A stretch of 64,000 nt of DNA, taken from assembly GCA_019414265.1 (NCBI GenBank), contig DXMJ01000001.1:32864-96863 (forward strand). Reading direction: 5' to 3'. The notes beneath the pieces were generated by a model, which saw only the letters and a program-made list of their open reading frames with translations, did not search any database and was not told where the DNA came from. Shown piece after piece: positions 44,357 to 52,094 of this stretch (the stretch's first letter is position 1; each line of letters opens with the position of its first letter). This DNA is from Collinsella sp. (GTDB taxonomy: Bacteria > Actinomycetota > Coriobacteriia > Coriobacteriales > Coriobacteriaceae). A program made the position numbers and the translations under genes.

Positions 44357-44986
44357 ATGGCAGCTGCACAGCCGCTCAAGATTCGCATGGTTGCCGGACT
44401 TGGCAACCCTGGCGATGAGTATGCCGAGACCCGCCACAACGCCGGCTTTAAGGCAATCGACGAGCTGGCCCGTCAGGCCGGCGTCACGTACTGGAAAAAC
44501 CAGGCCGGTGCCGAGGTCGCGCTCATCAACATCAACGACCCCGAGGAAGAGGGCGGCAAGCGCCAGATTGTGCTGGTCAAGCCACAGTCGTACATGAATA
44601 CCTCGGGCGGTCCCATCTCCAAGCTCTGCCGCGAGTACAAGATCAAGGCCGAGGAGCTGCTCGTAATCCACGACGAGCTCGACATTCCCGCCGGCGACGT
44701 GCGCGTTAAGGTGGGCGGCGGCCATGCTGGCCACAACGGCCTGCGTTCCATCATCGACAAGATGGGCAGCCGCGACTTCAGCCGCATCCGCACCGGCATC
44801 GGCAACCCTCCCGGCAAGATGGCCGTCGCTGACTACGTGCTTAAGCAGCTACGCGCCCGCGAGGCCGAGGACTTCCAGGACACCTGCGTCCGCGCGGCCG
44901 ACGCCGCCGGCCTGGCGATCGTGCACGGCGTGGTCTATGCCCGCGACCATGTCAACGGCGCCGCCTCCGCCAACGGCAAGCACTAA
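44357..44986 (+). CDS. pth: Peptidyl-tRNA hydrolase
   Basis: A 209-residue enzyme that frees tRNA from stalled peptidyl-tRNA. VAGLGNPGDEY and the catalytic His27 in RHNAGF are present, with KPQSYMNTSGGP and VIHDELD. Length is slightly greater than the 190-200 usual, with a short tail. CGGAGG precedes the ATG. Its TAA stop codon lies in the first arm of a hairpin (44984-45011). Confidence 0.95.
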   Translation: MAAAQPLKIRMVAGLGNPGDEYAETRHNAGFKAIDELARQAGVTYWKNQAGAEVALININDPEEEGGKRQIVLVKPQSYMNTSGGPISKLCREYKIKAEELLVIHDELDIPAGDVRVKVGGGHAGHNGLRSIIDKMGSRDFSRIRTGIGNPPGKMAVADYVLKQLRAREAEDFQDTCVRAADAAGLAIVHGVVYARDHVNGAASANGKH

Positions 44987-45011
44987 AACCTATCATTTAG
45001 GGATAGGTTTA
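44984..45011 (+). repeat. Hairpin containing the pth stop codon
   Basis: TAAAACCTAT, whose first three bases are the pth stop, pairs (8 bp) with ATAGGTTTA at 45003-45011. ATTTT follows, so it may also terminate pth. The loop CATTTAGGG carries GGG. The strand to its right nearly repeats 45149-45176 in inverted orientation. Confidence 0.6.
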
Positions 45012-45091
45012 TTTTGACAGGTTTTACCTGCGGAAACGCCGCAGTCGACACATCGCAATAAGCCCTGTGCCGCCATACATATGCAGCGCTC

Positions 45092-45135
45092 CAAAGGGGG
45101 TCGGCCTCACCGATGCGCGGGGCCGGCCCCCTTTG
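45092..45135. terminator. Strong GC hairpin upstream of nfnA
   Basis: CAAAGGGGGTCGGCC pairs with GGCCGGCCCCCTTTG (one wobble) around a 14-nt loop. It probably isolates pth and nfnA transcription. Confidence 0.55.
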
Positions 45136-45148
45136 CCGTTTTGCCTGA

Positions 45149-45187
45149 TAAAACCTGCCAAAATAAACCTGTCCCTTTTTGGTAGGT
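45149..45187. repeat. CTGTCCC-loop hairpin, inverted mate of 44999-45026
   Basis: TAAAACCTGCCA (45149-45160) pairs with TGGTAGGT (45180-45187) around AAATAAACCTGTCCCTTTT. Bases 45149-45176 are the reverse complement of 44999-45026 with two differences. The same sequence recurs at 56540-56582. Confidence 0.6.
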
Positions 45188-45347
45188 CACTTTTCCCACC
45201 TGCCAAAGACACACGTAAGCGACATGTCCATGAGGGTATAATTTGCACCGTATGTCTGCACAACGCCTGTGCGCGTACGGTTTTATTCGGGCTGCCGTCC
45301 ATTTCCGTGGAGGCACGGTTCGGCCGCCCTAACAAGAGAGGGGTTCT

Positions 45348-46187
45348 ATGTATAAGATCCTGGAGAAGACGCAGTTCTCGGAGAAGGTGTTCAAGTTCCG
45401 CATCGAGGCGCCCGCAATCGCCAAGCATGCGCACGCTGGACAGTTCCTCATGGTTCGCGCCAACGAGACGGGCGAGCGCGTCCCGTTTACCCTAGCTGGC
45501 TGGAACGGTGACGAGGGCTGGGTCGAGTTCATCTTCATGGTGATCGGCAAGACCACCGAGATGCTGTCCACCTACGAGGCCGGCGAGTCGCTGCGCGACG
45601 TCGTGGGCCCGCTGGGCGTTCCCACCGAGATGGCCGAGGGCCCCTGTGCCGTCATTGGCGGCGGCGTCGGCCTGGCAATTGCCTTCCCGGTCGCCAAGCA
45701 CCTGGTCGAGACCGGTCACGAGGTCCACGCCATCATGGGCGCCCGCACCAAGGACCTCCTGCTCATGGAGGACCAGTTCCGCGAGCTCCTCGACGAGGAC
45801 CACATCCACATCACCACTGACGACGGCTCCTACGGCGAGCAGGGCGTTGTCACCGCTCCGCTGGAGCGCCTGCTGCAGGACAAGGCCGTGAGCCAGGTCT
45901 TCTGCGTCGGCCCCGTTCCGATGATGAAGTTCTCGACCCTCACCGCCCAGAAGTACGACACCCCCATCACCGCGTCGCTCAACCCCATCATGGTTGACGG
46001 CACCGGTATGTGCGGCTGTTGCCGCGTCGAGGTGGGCGGCGTGACCAAGTTCGCTTGCGTCGACGGCCCCGACTTCGATGCCACCCTAGTCGACTGGGAT
46101 GACCTTCGTGCCCGCCAGGCCGCTTATCGTTCCGAAGAGGGCGCGTCCCTCAAGGCCTATGAGGAAAAGAGCTGCGCATGCCACTAG
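45348..46187 (+). CDS. nfnA: NfnA-type FAD/[2Fe-2S] subunit of NADH-dependent ferredoxin:NADP+ oxidoreductase
   Basis: A 279-residue flavoprotein of the SudB/PyrK-like ferredoxin reductase group. RVPFTLAGW is the FAD-binding motif and VIGGGVGLAIAFPVA the NAD-binding loop. The [2Fe-2S] ligands fit the NfnA pattern of one Asp and three Cys: VDGTGMCGCC and FACVDGP. A TATAAT hexamer at 45237 lies about 105 bp upstream. The stop overlaps the nfnB start by ten bases. With NfnB it would bifurcate electrons between NADPH, NAD+ and ferredoxin; sulfide dehydrogenase function is an alternative. Confidence 0.85.
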   Translation: MYKILEKTQFSEKVFKFRIEAPAIAKHAHAGQFLMVRANETGERVPFTLAGWNGDEGWVEFIFMVIGKTTEMLSTYEAGESLRDVVGPLGVPTEMAEGPCAVIGGGVGLAIAFPVAKHLVETGHEVHAIMGARTKDLLLMEDQFRELLDEDHIHITTDDGSYGEQGVVTAPLERLLQDKAVSQVFCVGPVPMMKFSTLTAQKYDTPITASLNPIMVDGTGMCGCCRVEVGGVTKFACVDGPDFDATLVDWDDLRARQAAYRSEEGASLKAYEEKSCACH

Positions 46188-47587
46188 TTAACGGTCGTTT
46201 CGTTGCCGATATGAAGTCGCCCCGCACCCCCGATAACGAGGAGCCGGCTGCCGAGCGCGCCTGCGACTTCCGCCCCGTCGACAAGGGCTTCACCGAGGAG
46301 ATGGCGCTGGCCGAGGCCGAGCGCTGCCTCAACTGCAAGAAGCCGTTCTGTGTCGAGGGCTGCCCCGTCAACATCAACATTCCCCGCTTTATCGAGCAGA
46401 TCCGCGAGAAGGACTTTGGCGGCGCCCTCGATACCATCCGCGAGGACTCCATGCTTCCCGCTATCTGCGGTCGCGTCTGCCCGCAGGAGAACCAGTGCGA
46501 GGGCAAGTGCATCCGTGGTAAGAAATCCGAGCCCGTGGCCATCGGCCAGCTCGAGCGCTTCCTGGGTGACCGCCCCGAGCTCGCTTCCACGCCCAAGATG
46601 GCTCCCAAGAACGGTAAGAAGGTCGCCGTCGTCGGCTCCGGCCCGTCCGGCATCACCTGCGCCGGCGAGCTCGCCCGCAACGGCTTTGACGTCACCGTCT
46701 TTGAGGCCTTCTTTACCGGCGGCGGCGTGCTGGTCTACGGCATCCCCGAGTTCCGTCTGCCCAAGGCAGTCGTCAAGCGCGAGATTGACGGCCTGGAGGA
46801 CATGGGCGTCAAGTTTGAGTACAACTCCGTCGTGGGCAACATGGCCACGGCCGAGGAGCTGTTCGAGCAGGGCTTCGACGCCATCTACGTGGCGACCGGC
46901 GCCGGCCTGCCCAAGTTCCTCAACGTCCCCGGCGAGAACCTGCCCAACGTCTTCTTCGCTAACGAGTACCTCACCCGCGTGAACCTGATGAAGGCCAACA
47001 AGTTCCCCGAGTACGACACCCCCACCAAGCACGGCAAGAACGTCGTCGTCTTTGGTGGCGGCAACGTGGCTATGGACGCCGTCCGTACCGCCAAGCGCCT
47101 GGGCGCCGAGCACGCCATCATCGCCTACCGTCGTACCGAGGACGAGATGCCCTGCCGTCGCGCCGAGCTGCACCATGCTAAGGCCGAGGGCGTCGAAGTT
47201 CTGCCGCTCGTCTCCCCGCTCGAGTTTGTCGCTGGCGAGGACGGCTCCGTGTGCGCCGTCAAGGTCCAGAAGATGGAGCTCGGCGAGCCCGACGAGTCCG
47301 GCCGTCGTCGCCCGGTGCCCATCGAGGGCGCCATCGAGGAGATCCCCTGCGACGTCGCGATCTCGGCTATCGGCACCAACGCCAACCCCTTCGCTGCCAA
47401 GATCGGCGGCAAGATGGAGCTCAACAAGTGGGGCTACATCGTCGCTGACGAGGAGACCGGCCAGACCACCGATCCCCGCATCTGGGCCGGCGGCGACATC
47501 GTCACCGGTGCCGCTACGGTCATTCTGGCGATGGGCGCCGGCAAGAAGGCCGCCGCTTCCATCACCAAGAGCCTGCTGGGCGAGTAA
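46178..47587 (+). CDS. nfnB: NfnB-type / glutamate synthase small-subunit-like oxidoreductase
   Basis: A 469-residue flavoprotein. N-terminal Cys clusters for two [4Fe-4S] centres lie in RCLNCKKPFCVEGCP and AICGRVCPQENQCEGKC. VVGSGPSGITCAGEL binds FAD and VVFGGGNVAMDAVR binds NADPH. Proteins of this type are often labelled NADPH-dependent glutamate synthase, but the overlapping nfnA-like gene upstream and the absence of a large GltB subunit favour NfnB. It would take part in ferredoxin/NAD/NADP electron balance alongside the Ech hydrogenase. Confidence 0.88.
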   Translation: MPLVNGRFVADMKSPRTPDNEEPAAERACDFRPVDKGFTEEMALAEAERCLNCKKPFCVEGCPVNINIPRFIEQIREKDFGGALDTIREDSMLPAICGRVCPQENQCEGKCIRGKKSEPVAIGQLERFLGDRPELASTPKMAPKNGKKVAVVGSGPSGITCAGELARNGFDVTVFEAFFTGGGVLVYGIPEFRLPKAVVKREIDGLEDMGVKFEYNSVVGNMATAEELFEQGFDAIYVATGAGLPKFLNVPGENLPNVFFANEYLTRVNLMKANKFPEYDTPTKHGKNVVVFGGGNVAMDAVRTAKRLGAEHAIIAYRRTEDEMPCRRAELHHAKAEGVEVLPLVSPLEFVAGEDGSVCAVKVQKMELGEPDESGRRRPVPIEGAIEEIPCDVAISAIGTNANPFAAKIGGKMELNKWGYIVADEETGQTTDPRIWAGGDIVTGAATVILAMGAGKKAAASITKSLLGE

Positions 47588-47615
47588 TCACCTACAGCGC
47601 TCGCCATCAAACGGC

Positions 47616-47653
47616 AAAGTCCCCGTCGAGCACACGCCCGGCGGGGACTTTTT
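47616..47653 (+). terminator. Terminator of nfnAB
   Basis: AAAGTCCCCG pairs with CGGGGACTTT around TCGAGCACACGCCCGG and runs into TTTTTCT. Confidence 0.85.
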
Positions 47654-47665
47654 CTATGCCGACCG

Positions 47666-47710
47666 CCCCAACCACCACAAAGGGGACAGGCACCTTTGTG
47701 GTGGTTGGGG
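47666..47710. repeat. 18-bp-arm hairpin flanking array 2 (left)
   Basis: CCCCAACCACCACAAAGG (47666-47683) pairs perfectly with 47693-47710 around GGACAGGCA. A related inverted hairpin at 48001-48039 closes the other side of the palindrome array. Confidence 0.75.
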
Positions 47711-47727
47711 ACTTGCCTGGTCGTTTT

Positions 47728-47945
47728 ATCTCAATCTGTAACAGTTAGGCCCTGTTGAGCCTTGTAGTTGTTACAGATCGAGATATTGTGCCGGCCGCCC
47801 ACGCTGCATCTCAATCTGTAACAGTTAGAGACCAAATATGCCGCCTGGTGTTACAGATCAAGACGTTGGGCTGACGGCCGAACGGTTCATCTAAATCTGT
47901 AACAGTTAGAGCCATTTTCGCTGGCTTGGTGTTACAGATCGAGAT
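47728..47945. repeat. Array 2: three palindromic units with 25-nt loops
   Basis: Units of 57 bp start at 47728, 47808 and 47889 (period 80-81 bp). Arms are ATCTCAATCTGTAACA (or ATCTAAATCTGTAACA) and TGTTACAGATCGAGAT (or TGTTACAGATCAAGAC). Each loop is exactly 25 nt and starts GTTAG. The units match array 1 at 20776-21159 in arms, loop length, orientation and period. Confidence 0.9.
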
Positions 47946-48000
47946 TTGCAAAAGCCGAGGATAGGCACTGCCGCCAAGGCCTTCCCCTCCGCCTAAAACA

Positions 48001-48039
48001 AAAACCACCACAAAGGTGCCTGCCCTTTGTGGTGGTTTT
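48001..48039. repeat. 16-bp-arm hairpin flanking array 2 (right)
   Basis: AAAACCACCACAAAGG (48001-48016) pairs perfectly with 48024-48039 around TGCCTGC. The loop is the complement-type of the left hairpin loop (GGACAGGCA), so the two are inverted copies. It also ends seven bases before the stop of the kinase gene. Confidence 0.75.
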
Positions 48040-48045
48040 GGTCGG

Positions 48046-48669
48046 TTAGCCTTCGAGCTGGGCGACTTTGTAGCGGTAGGCTGCGGCGATGACGTCCTTG
48101 CAACCCTCGCGGCCCAGCTTGGCGCGGTTGACGACGATGTCCTTGCCGCTCGTCATCTTCCACTTTCCGGCACTGTAGCGCTTATAGAACGCCTCGCGCG
48201 CCTTCTGCTGCTGCTTGACCAGCTTGGCGCCCTTCTTTTTGTTAAGGCCGCGCTTCTTGCGCACGATCTCGACGCGGTCCTCAAAGGGTGCGGTCACCAA
48301 CACGGCAATGTGGTTGGGATTGTTGCGCAGCAGGTAATCGGACAGGCGGCCTTCGATAATGCAGCTCTCGGTCTCGCCCAGATCCAAAATCACCTGGCTC
48401 ATCTTTTGGAACAACTTGTCCGAGTACGAGCGGGCGTCGTAGCGGTCGGGCAGAAACGCCATGTTCTCCACGGCCAGGCGCTCGTCGTAGGCAGCCATCT
48501 TGTCGAGCGACTCGCCCGCACGCAGCGACGCACGTACCAGCAGCTCGTTGTCATACAGCGGAATCCCCAACTCGTCGGCAAGCATGCGACCAATCTCGTG
48601 GCCCTCGGCGCCAAAGTCGCGCGCGATGGTAATGACCACAGGACTCTTCTTGTTCTCCAGATCGCTCAT
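48046..48669 (-). CDS. Cytidylate kinase-like family protein
   Basis: A 207-residue P-loop-type protein resembling the cytidylate-kinase-like family (Pfam 13189). ITIARDFGAEGHEIGRMLA corresponds to the family's modified nucleotide loop, with GETESCIIEGRLSDYLL and VLVTAPFEDRVE in the core. A Lys-rich segment (RGLNKKKGAKLVK) forms the lid region. These proteins are distinct from Cmk, and their substrate is not established. It is monocistronic and faces the palindrome array downstream. Confidence 0.85.
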   Translation of the reverse strand: MSDLENKKSPVVITIARDFGAEGHEIGRMLADELGIPLYDNELLVRASLRAGESLDKMAAYDERLAVENMAFLPDRYDARSYSDKLFQKMSQVILDLGETESCIIEGRLSDYLLRNNPNHIAVLVTAPFEDRVEIVRKKRGLNKKKGAKLVKQQQKAREAFYKRYSAGKWKMTSGKDIVVNRAKLGREGCKDVIAAAYRYKVAQLEG

Positions 48670-48745
48670 CGCGATTCCTTTCTAACAAATGAGAAAAAGG
48701 CTGTCTATCGCCTTTTCCCACGATAGCGTACCAGGGAAAGCCAGG

Positions 48746-49384
48746 CTACGCTGCCACCATTCGCCTCTGATATGCCCTCACCAACAGCGAGATACCAAAG
48801 TTGAGCACAAAGTACATCGCAAATACCAGGCCGTAGAGCATAAGCACCTGCGACAGGTCGATCGCATGGGCCATCACGACGTTTGCCGTGTACATGAGCT
48901 CGGCCACGTTAATGCCCGAAAGATACGAGCTGTCCTTGATGACGGTCGTGCACTGGCTAAACAGCGCCGGGATGATCGTCTTAAACGTCTGCGGCAGAAT
49001 GATGTAGCGCATGGTGGCAAAGAAGCCAAAACCCTGGCTCTGCGCTGCCTCAAACTGACCGCGCGGAATCGAGTTGAGGCCACCGCGCACAATCTCGGCC
49101 ATAACAGCGCTGGTAAACAGCGTAAAGGCGATGGTCGAAATCACAATGTCCAAACCCTGCACCGTAAAGTAGATAAACAGGATCCACAGCAGGTTCGGCG
49201 TGCAACGGAACAGCTCGATATAGGCGCTCACCAAAATACGGAACGGGCGGGGCGCATAGCTTTTAACGAGCGCCAGCACCGTGCCAAAGATGAGCGAGAA
49301 AAAGATCGACAGCGCCGAGATCTCGATCGTCTTAACAAAGCCGCCCCAAATGTAGAGCAGGTTGGTCGCGTTGAAGATTTCCAT
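48746..49384 (-). CDS. Polar amino acid ABC transporter permease
   Basis: A 212-residue HisM/GlnP-type permease with five predicted helices and the EAA loop EIVRGGLNSIPRGQFEAAQSQG. It is the last gene of an ABC operon and pairs with the permease three bases upstream. The operon imports an amino acid; the exact substrate is not evident. Confidence 0.92.
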   Translation of the reverse strand: MEIFNATNLLYIWGGFVKTIEISALSIFFSLIFGTVLALVKSYAPRPFRILVSAYIELFRCTPNLLWILFIYFTVQGLDIVISTIAFTLFTSAVMAEIVRGGLNSIPRGQFEAAQSQGFGFFATMRYIILPQTFKTIIPALFSQCTTVIKDSSYLSGINVAELMYTANVVMAHAIDLSQVLMLYGLVFAMYFVLNFGISLLVRAYQRRMVAA

Positions 49385-49387
49385 GCG

Positions 49388-50134
49388 CTAGGCCTCCTCT
49401 ACGTTGTCGAGCCCCAGCTCGGCCAGGCTCACGCCGCGCGGACGCTCCTTGGAGCGGCGCTCGAGCCACTGCACCAGCATGGCGAGCGGAAAGCAGATGA
49501 TGAAGTACATAAGGCAGCAGACGATGTATCCCTGCAGGTAACCGTACAGACTCACAAAGTTGTCGGAACGGTACATAAGGTCGCCGCCGGCCACAAGTGC
49601 CAGCACCGACGTGTTCTTGACCAGGTTGAGCGCCTGGTTACAGAGCGGCGGCAGAATGATCTTGAACGTCTGGGGCAGCACGATGTACCAGTACGCCTGC
49701 GCACGGGTAAAGCCCTGGCTCTGGGCCGCCTCCATCTGACCGCGCGGAACCGCCTCGATACCAGTGCGGATGACCTCCGAAATGTAGGCCGCGTGATACA
49801 GGCCCACACCCAAGAAGCCCAGCACGAACGGCGCGATGCGCACCGGCTGGTCGGCACCGGTTATGGCCTGCAAAAACTGCGGACCGGCCATGTACATAAA
49901 GAGCACCTGCACGGGCAACGGGGTGTTCTGGTAAAACTCCACGTACACGCGGCTTATGGCGCGCAGCACGCGCGAGCGAGTGGTAGAGAACACGCCCAGC
50001 AGCGTGCCCAGCACCAGCGACAGCAGCAGACCGGCAACGACCACTTGCAGCGTCACGCCAAAGCCCTCCCAGAAGGGCCCCATGTTTTGAAATGTCGTCG
50101 ACCAACGGTCGGCGTCAAATAATCCTTCGAGCAT
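49388..50134 (-). CDS. Polar amino acid ABC transporter permease
   Basis: A 248-residue permease of the same family, EAA loop EVIRTGIEAVPRGQMEAAQSQG, with about five helices. ATG 50134 has AAGGAAGGA five bases upstream and is preferred to an upstream frame extension. It forms the heterodimeric channel with the gene at 48746. Confidence 0.92.
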   Translation of the reverse strand: MLEGLFDADRWSTTFQNMGPFWEGFGVTLQVVVAGLLLSLVLGTLLGVFSTTRSRVLRAISRVYVEFYQNTPLPVQVLFMYMAGPQFLQAITGADQPVRIAPFVLGFLGVGLYHAAYISEVIRTGIEAVPRGQMEAAQSQGFTRAQAYWYIVLPQTFKIILPPLCNQALNLVKNTSVLALVAGGDLMYRSDNFVSLYGYLQGYIVCCLMYFIICFPLAMLVQWLERRSKERPRGVSLAELGLDNVEEA

Positions 50135-50159
50135 TTGATTCCTTCCTTGGACGATGCGC

Positions 50160-51035
50160 CTATACAAGACCCCAGGTCTTGACCTCTTGGTCGAGCCAGC
50201 CGTCGGCCAGGCGATCGCAAATCACCTGATCGACCACGGCCGAAAGGTCGCAGCCCTTCTTGGTCGCCACGCCGTAGCCCTGCTCGCCAAACTTGACCTC
50301 GGGCTGCAGCAGCTCAACGGTCTCGTTCATGTAACCGGCCAGTGTGGAGCGGTCCATGGCAAAGACGTCGATATTGCCGGCGTCGAGCGAACTCTTGATG
50401 ATGGGGTAGCCGCTAAAGGCCCTAAACTCAGGCTTGCAGCTAAAGCCGTTGTCCTTGATCATCTGCTCGATCAGGCCCTGCGTGGTGGCACCCTGGCTCA
50501 CACCGATGACCTTGCCGTCCAGGTCCTCAATCGAGGTAAAGCCCGAACGCTTCTTGACCATGAGTCCCACGTAGTCGGTGCGGTACGGCGTCGAGAAATC
50601 CCAGCTCTTCTTGCGCTCGTCGGTGATGGTGTAGGTCGCCGCGACCACGTCGAGTTGGCCGTTATCGATCAGCGGGCCGCGTGTCTTGGGCGTTACGTCG
50701 GTAAACTCGACAAGCTCCTGGGCGCGGGCCTCCTTATAGCTCACGCCAAAGACGGCAGCGGCGATCTGGTAGCACAAATCGACTTCCATGCCCTCAAAGC
50801 GGCCTTTGGCGGTGTCGTAATAGCCGTAGCCGGGAACATCTTTCTTGACGCCGGCATTCAGATGGCCGCGCGACTTGATGGCCGCAAGCTTGGATCCCTT
50901 GTCGGAACCCTCGCCGCTGGTGGAGTTGCCGCAACCGGTGAGCGCGGTCCCCGTCAGCGCGAGCATGCCGGCGCCCGCCAGCTGCAAAAAGTGACGGCGC
51001 GACACGGCCGCCCTCGTCATATCCGTCATGTCCAT
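50160..51035 (-). CDS. Amino acid ABC transporter substrate-binding lipoprotein
   Basis: A 291-residue solute-binding protein (SBP_bac_3). The N-terminus has a twin-arginine-like SRRHFLQLAG followed by a hydrophobic stretch and the lipobox LTGC, so it is likely a Tat-exported lipoprotein tethered to the membrane. Mature-domain motifs include GYGYYDTAKGRFEGMEVDL and YTITDERKKSWDFSTPY, which bind polar amino acids. It sits between the ATPase and permease genes of its transporter. Confidence 0.92.
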   Translation of the reverse strand: MDMTDMTRAAVSRRHFLQLAGAGMLALTGTALTGCGNSTSGEGSDKGSKLAAIKSRGHLNAGVKKDVPGYGYYDTAKGRFEGMEVDLCYQIAAAVFGVSYKEARAQELVEFTDVTPKTRGPLIDNGQLDVVAATYTITDERKKSWDFSTPYRTDYVGLMVKKRSGFTSIEDLDGKVIGVSQGATTQGLIEQMIKDNGFSCKPEFRAFSGYPIIKSSLDAGNIDVFAMDRSTLAGYMNETVELLQPEVKFGEQGYGVATKKGCDLSAVVDQVICDRLADGWLDQEVKTWGLV

Positions 51036-51043
51036 CACCGCGC

Positions 51044-51775
51044 CTAGTGCAGAATCTTGGACAGGAACTCGCGGCAGCGCGGGTTCTCGGGGTTATCGAA
51101 GAAATGCTCGGGCGTGCCCTCCTCCAGGATGCGGCCGTCCTCCATAAAGATGACGCGGTCGGCCACCTGGCGCGCAAAGCCCATCTCGTGCGTCACGCAG
51201 ATCATGGTGATGTCCTCCTGCGCGAGCTCAATCATAACGTCCAGAACCTCCTGGACCATCTCGGGGTCGAGCGCCGAGGTCGGCTCGTCAAACAGGATGA
51301 TGGGCTGCTTGGTGCACAGGGCACGGGCGATGGCGATGCGCTGCTGCTGACCGCCCGAGAGGTTCTGCGGATACTCGCCGGCCTTATGCGCCATGCCGAC
51401 GCGCTTGAGCGCGGCGACGGCGATCTCGGTCGCCTCCTCCTTGCTCTTCTTTTGCAGCTTGATGGGCGCGAGCGTCAGATTGCCCAGCACCGTCATGTTG
51501 GGATACAGGTTGAACTGCTGGAACACCATGGAACTATACTTGCGAGCCATCTCCAGGTGATTCTTTTTGGTGAGCGGCGTACCGTCGATGACGACCTCGC
51601 CCGATGTGGGCTCCTCCAGATAATCGACGCAACGGATGAGCGTCGACTTACCCGAACCGGAAGGCCCGATCATTACGAGCTTCTCGCCGCGCTTGACGGT
51701 GAGATTGATATCTTTGAGCACATGCAGGTCGCCAAAGTACTTGTTGAGATGCTTGATCTCGATCATGTCTGCCAT
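51044..51775 (-). CDS. Amino acid ABC transporter ATP-binding protein
   Basis: A 243-residue GlnQ/HisP-type ATPase. Walker A is GPSGSGKST, the signature LSGGQQQR, Walker B ILFDEPTSALDPE and switch VTHEMGFA. It leads the operon ATPase, binding protein, permease, permease. MVFQQFNLYPNMTVLGN is typical of this subfamily. Confidence 0.95.
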   Translation of the reverse strand: MADMIEIKHLNKYFGDLHVLKDINLTVKRGEKLVMIGPSGSGKSTLIRCVDYLEEPTSGEVVIDGTPLTKKNHLEMARKYSSMVFQQFNLYPNMTVLGNLTLAPIKLQKKSKEEATEIAVAALKRVGMAHKAGEYPQNLSGGQQQRIAIARALCTKQPIILFDEPTSALDPEMVQEVLDVMIELAQEDITMICVTHEMGFARQVADRVIFMEDGRILEEGTPEHFFDNPENPRCREFLSKILH

Positions 51776-51885
51776 GAATGTCCCTTCCCTGCGTTTACAC
51801 GAGTTGAACTATTGTACGGAAAGAACCACGTTTCCGCAGCCCACGCTACATTCCCGTAAAGAACCCGCAACCTTCCACCCACTCA

Positions 51886-51924
51886 TTGGGCACTCATTTA
51901 AGTCTGTCCCCAGTGAGCGCCCAA
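51886..51924. repeat. CTGTCCCC-loop hairpin upstream of the amino acid ABC operon
   Basis: TTGGGCACTCATT pairs with AGTGAGCGCCCAA (two mismatches) around TAAGTCTGTCCCC. It belongs to the GGGGAC hairpin class. Confidence 0.5.
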
Positions 51925-51952
51925 CCGCCCTTGTTGAGCATAAGTCAGCGAA

Positions 51953-52049
51953 AACCCGTACACGCGAGCAAGGTGACGTGAAATGAAAGGGCGCAGACCT
52001 TATGGTCGCGCCCTTGAAATTGAACGTCAGATTGCCGCGTGTACGGGTT
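51953..52049 (-). repeat. Long hairpin downstream of yqeY
   Basis: AACCCGTACACGCG (51953-51966) is perfectly reverse-complementary to 52036-52049. Inside, TGACGTGAAATGAAAGGGCG and the opposite strand pair imperfectly, and AAGGGCGC/GCGCCCTT close a terminator-like hairpin followed on the minus strand by TTTCATTTC. It likely also terminates yqeY. Confidence 0.6.
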
Positions 52050-52063
52050 TGCAGCGTCGAGCC

Positions 52064-52091
52064 GTTACGCGGTTTGGTAAAACCGCGTAAC
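52064..52091 (-). repeat. 12-bp-arm hairpin at the yqeY 3' end
   Basis: GTTACGCGGTTT (52064-52075) pairs perfectly with AAACCGCGTAAC (52080-52091), three bases past the yqeY stop codon. No T tract follows. Confidence 0.55.
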
Positions 52092-52094
52092 AAA

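Noticed and set aside
46178..47587. Glutamate synthase small subunit (gltD)
   Set aside because: No GltB gene adjoins, and an overlapping NfnA-like gene precedes it, so NfnB is the better reading.
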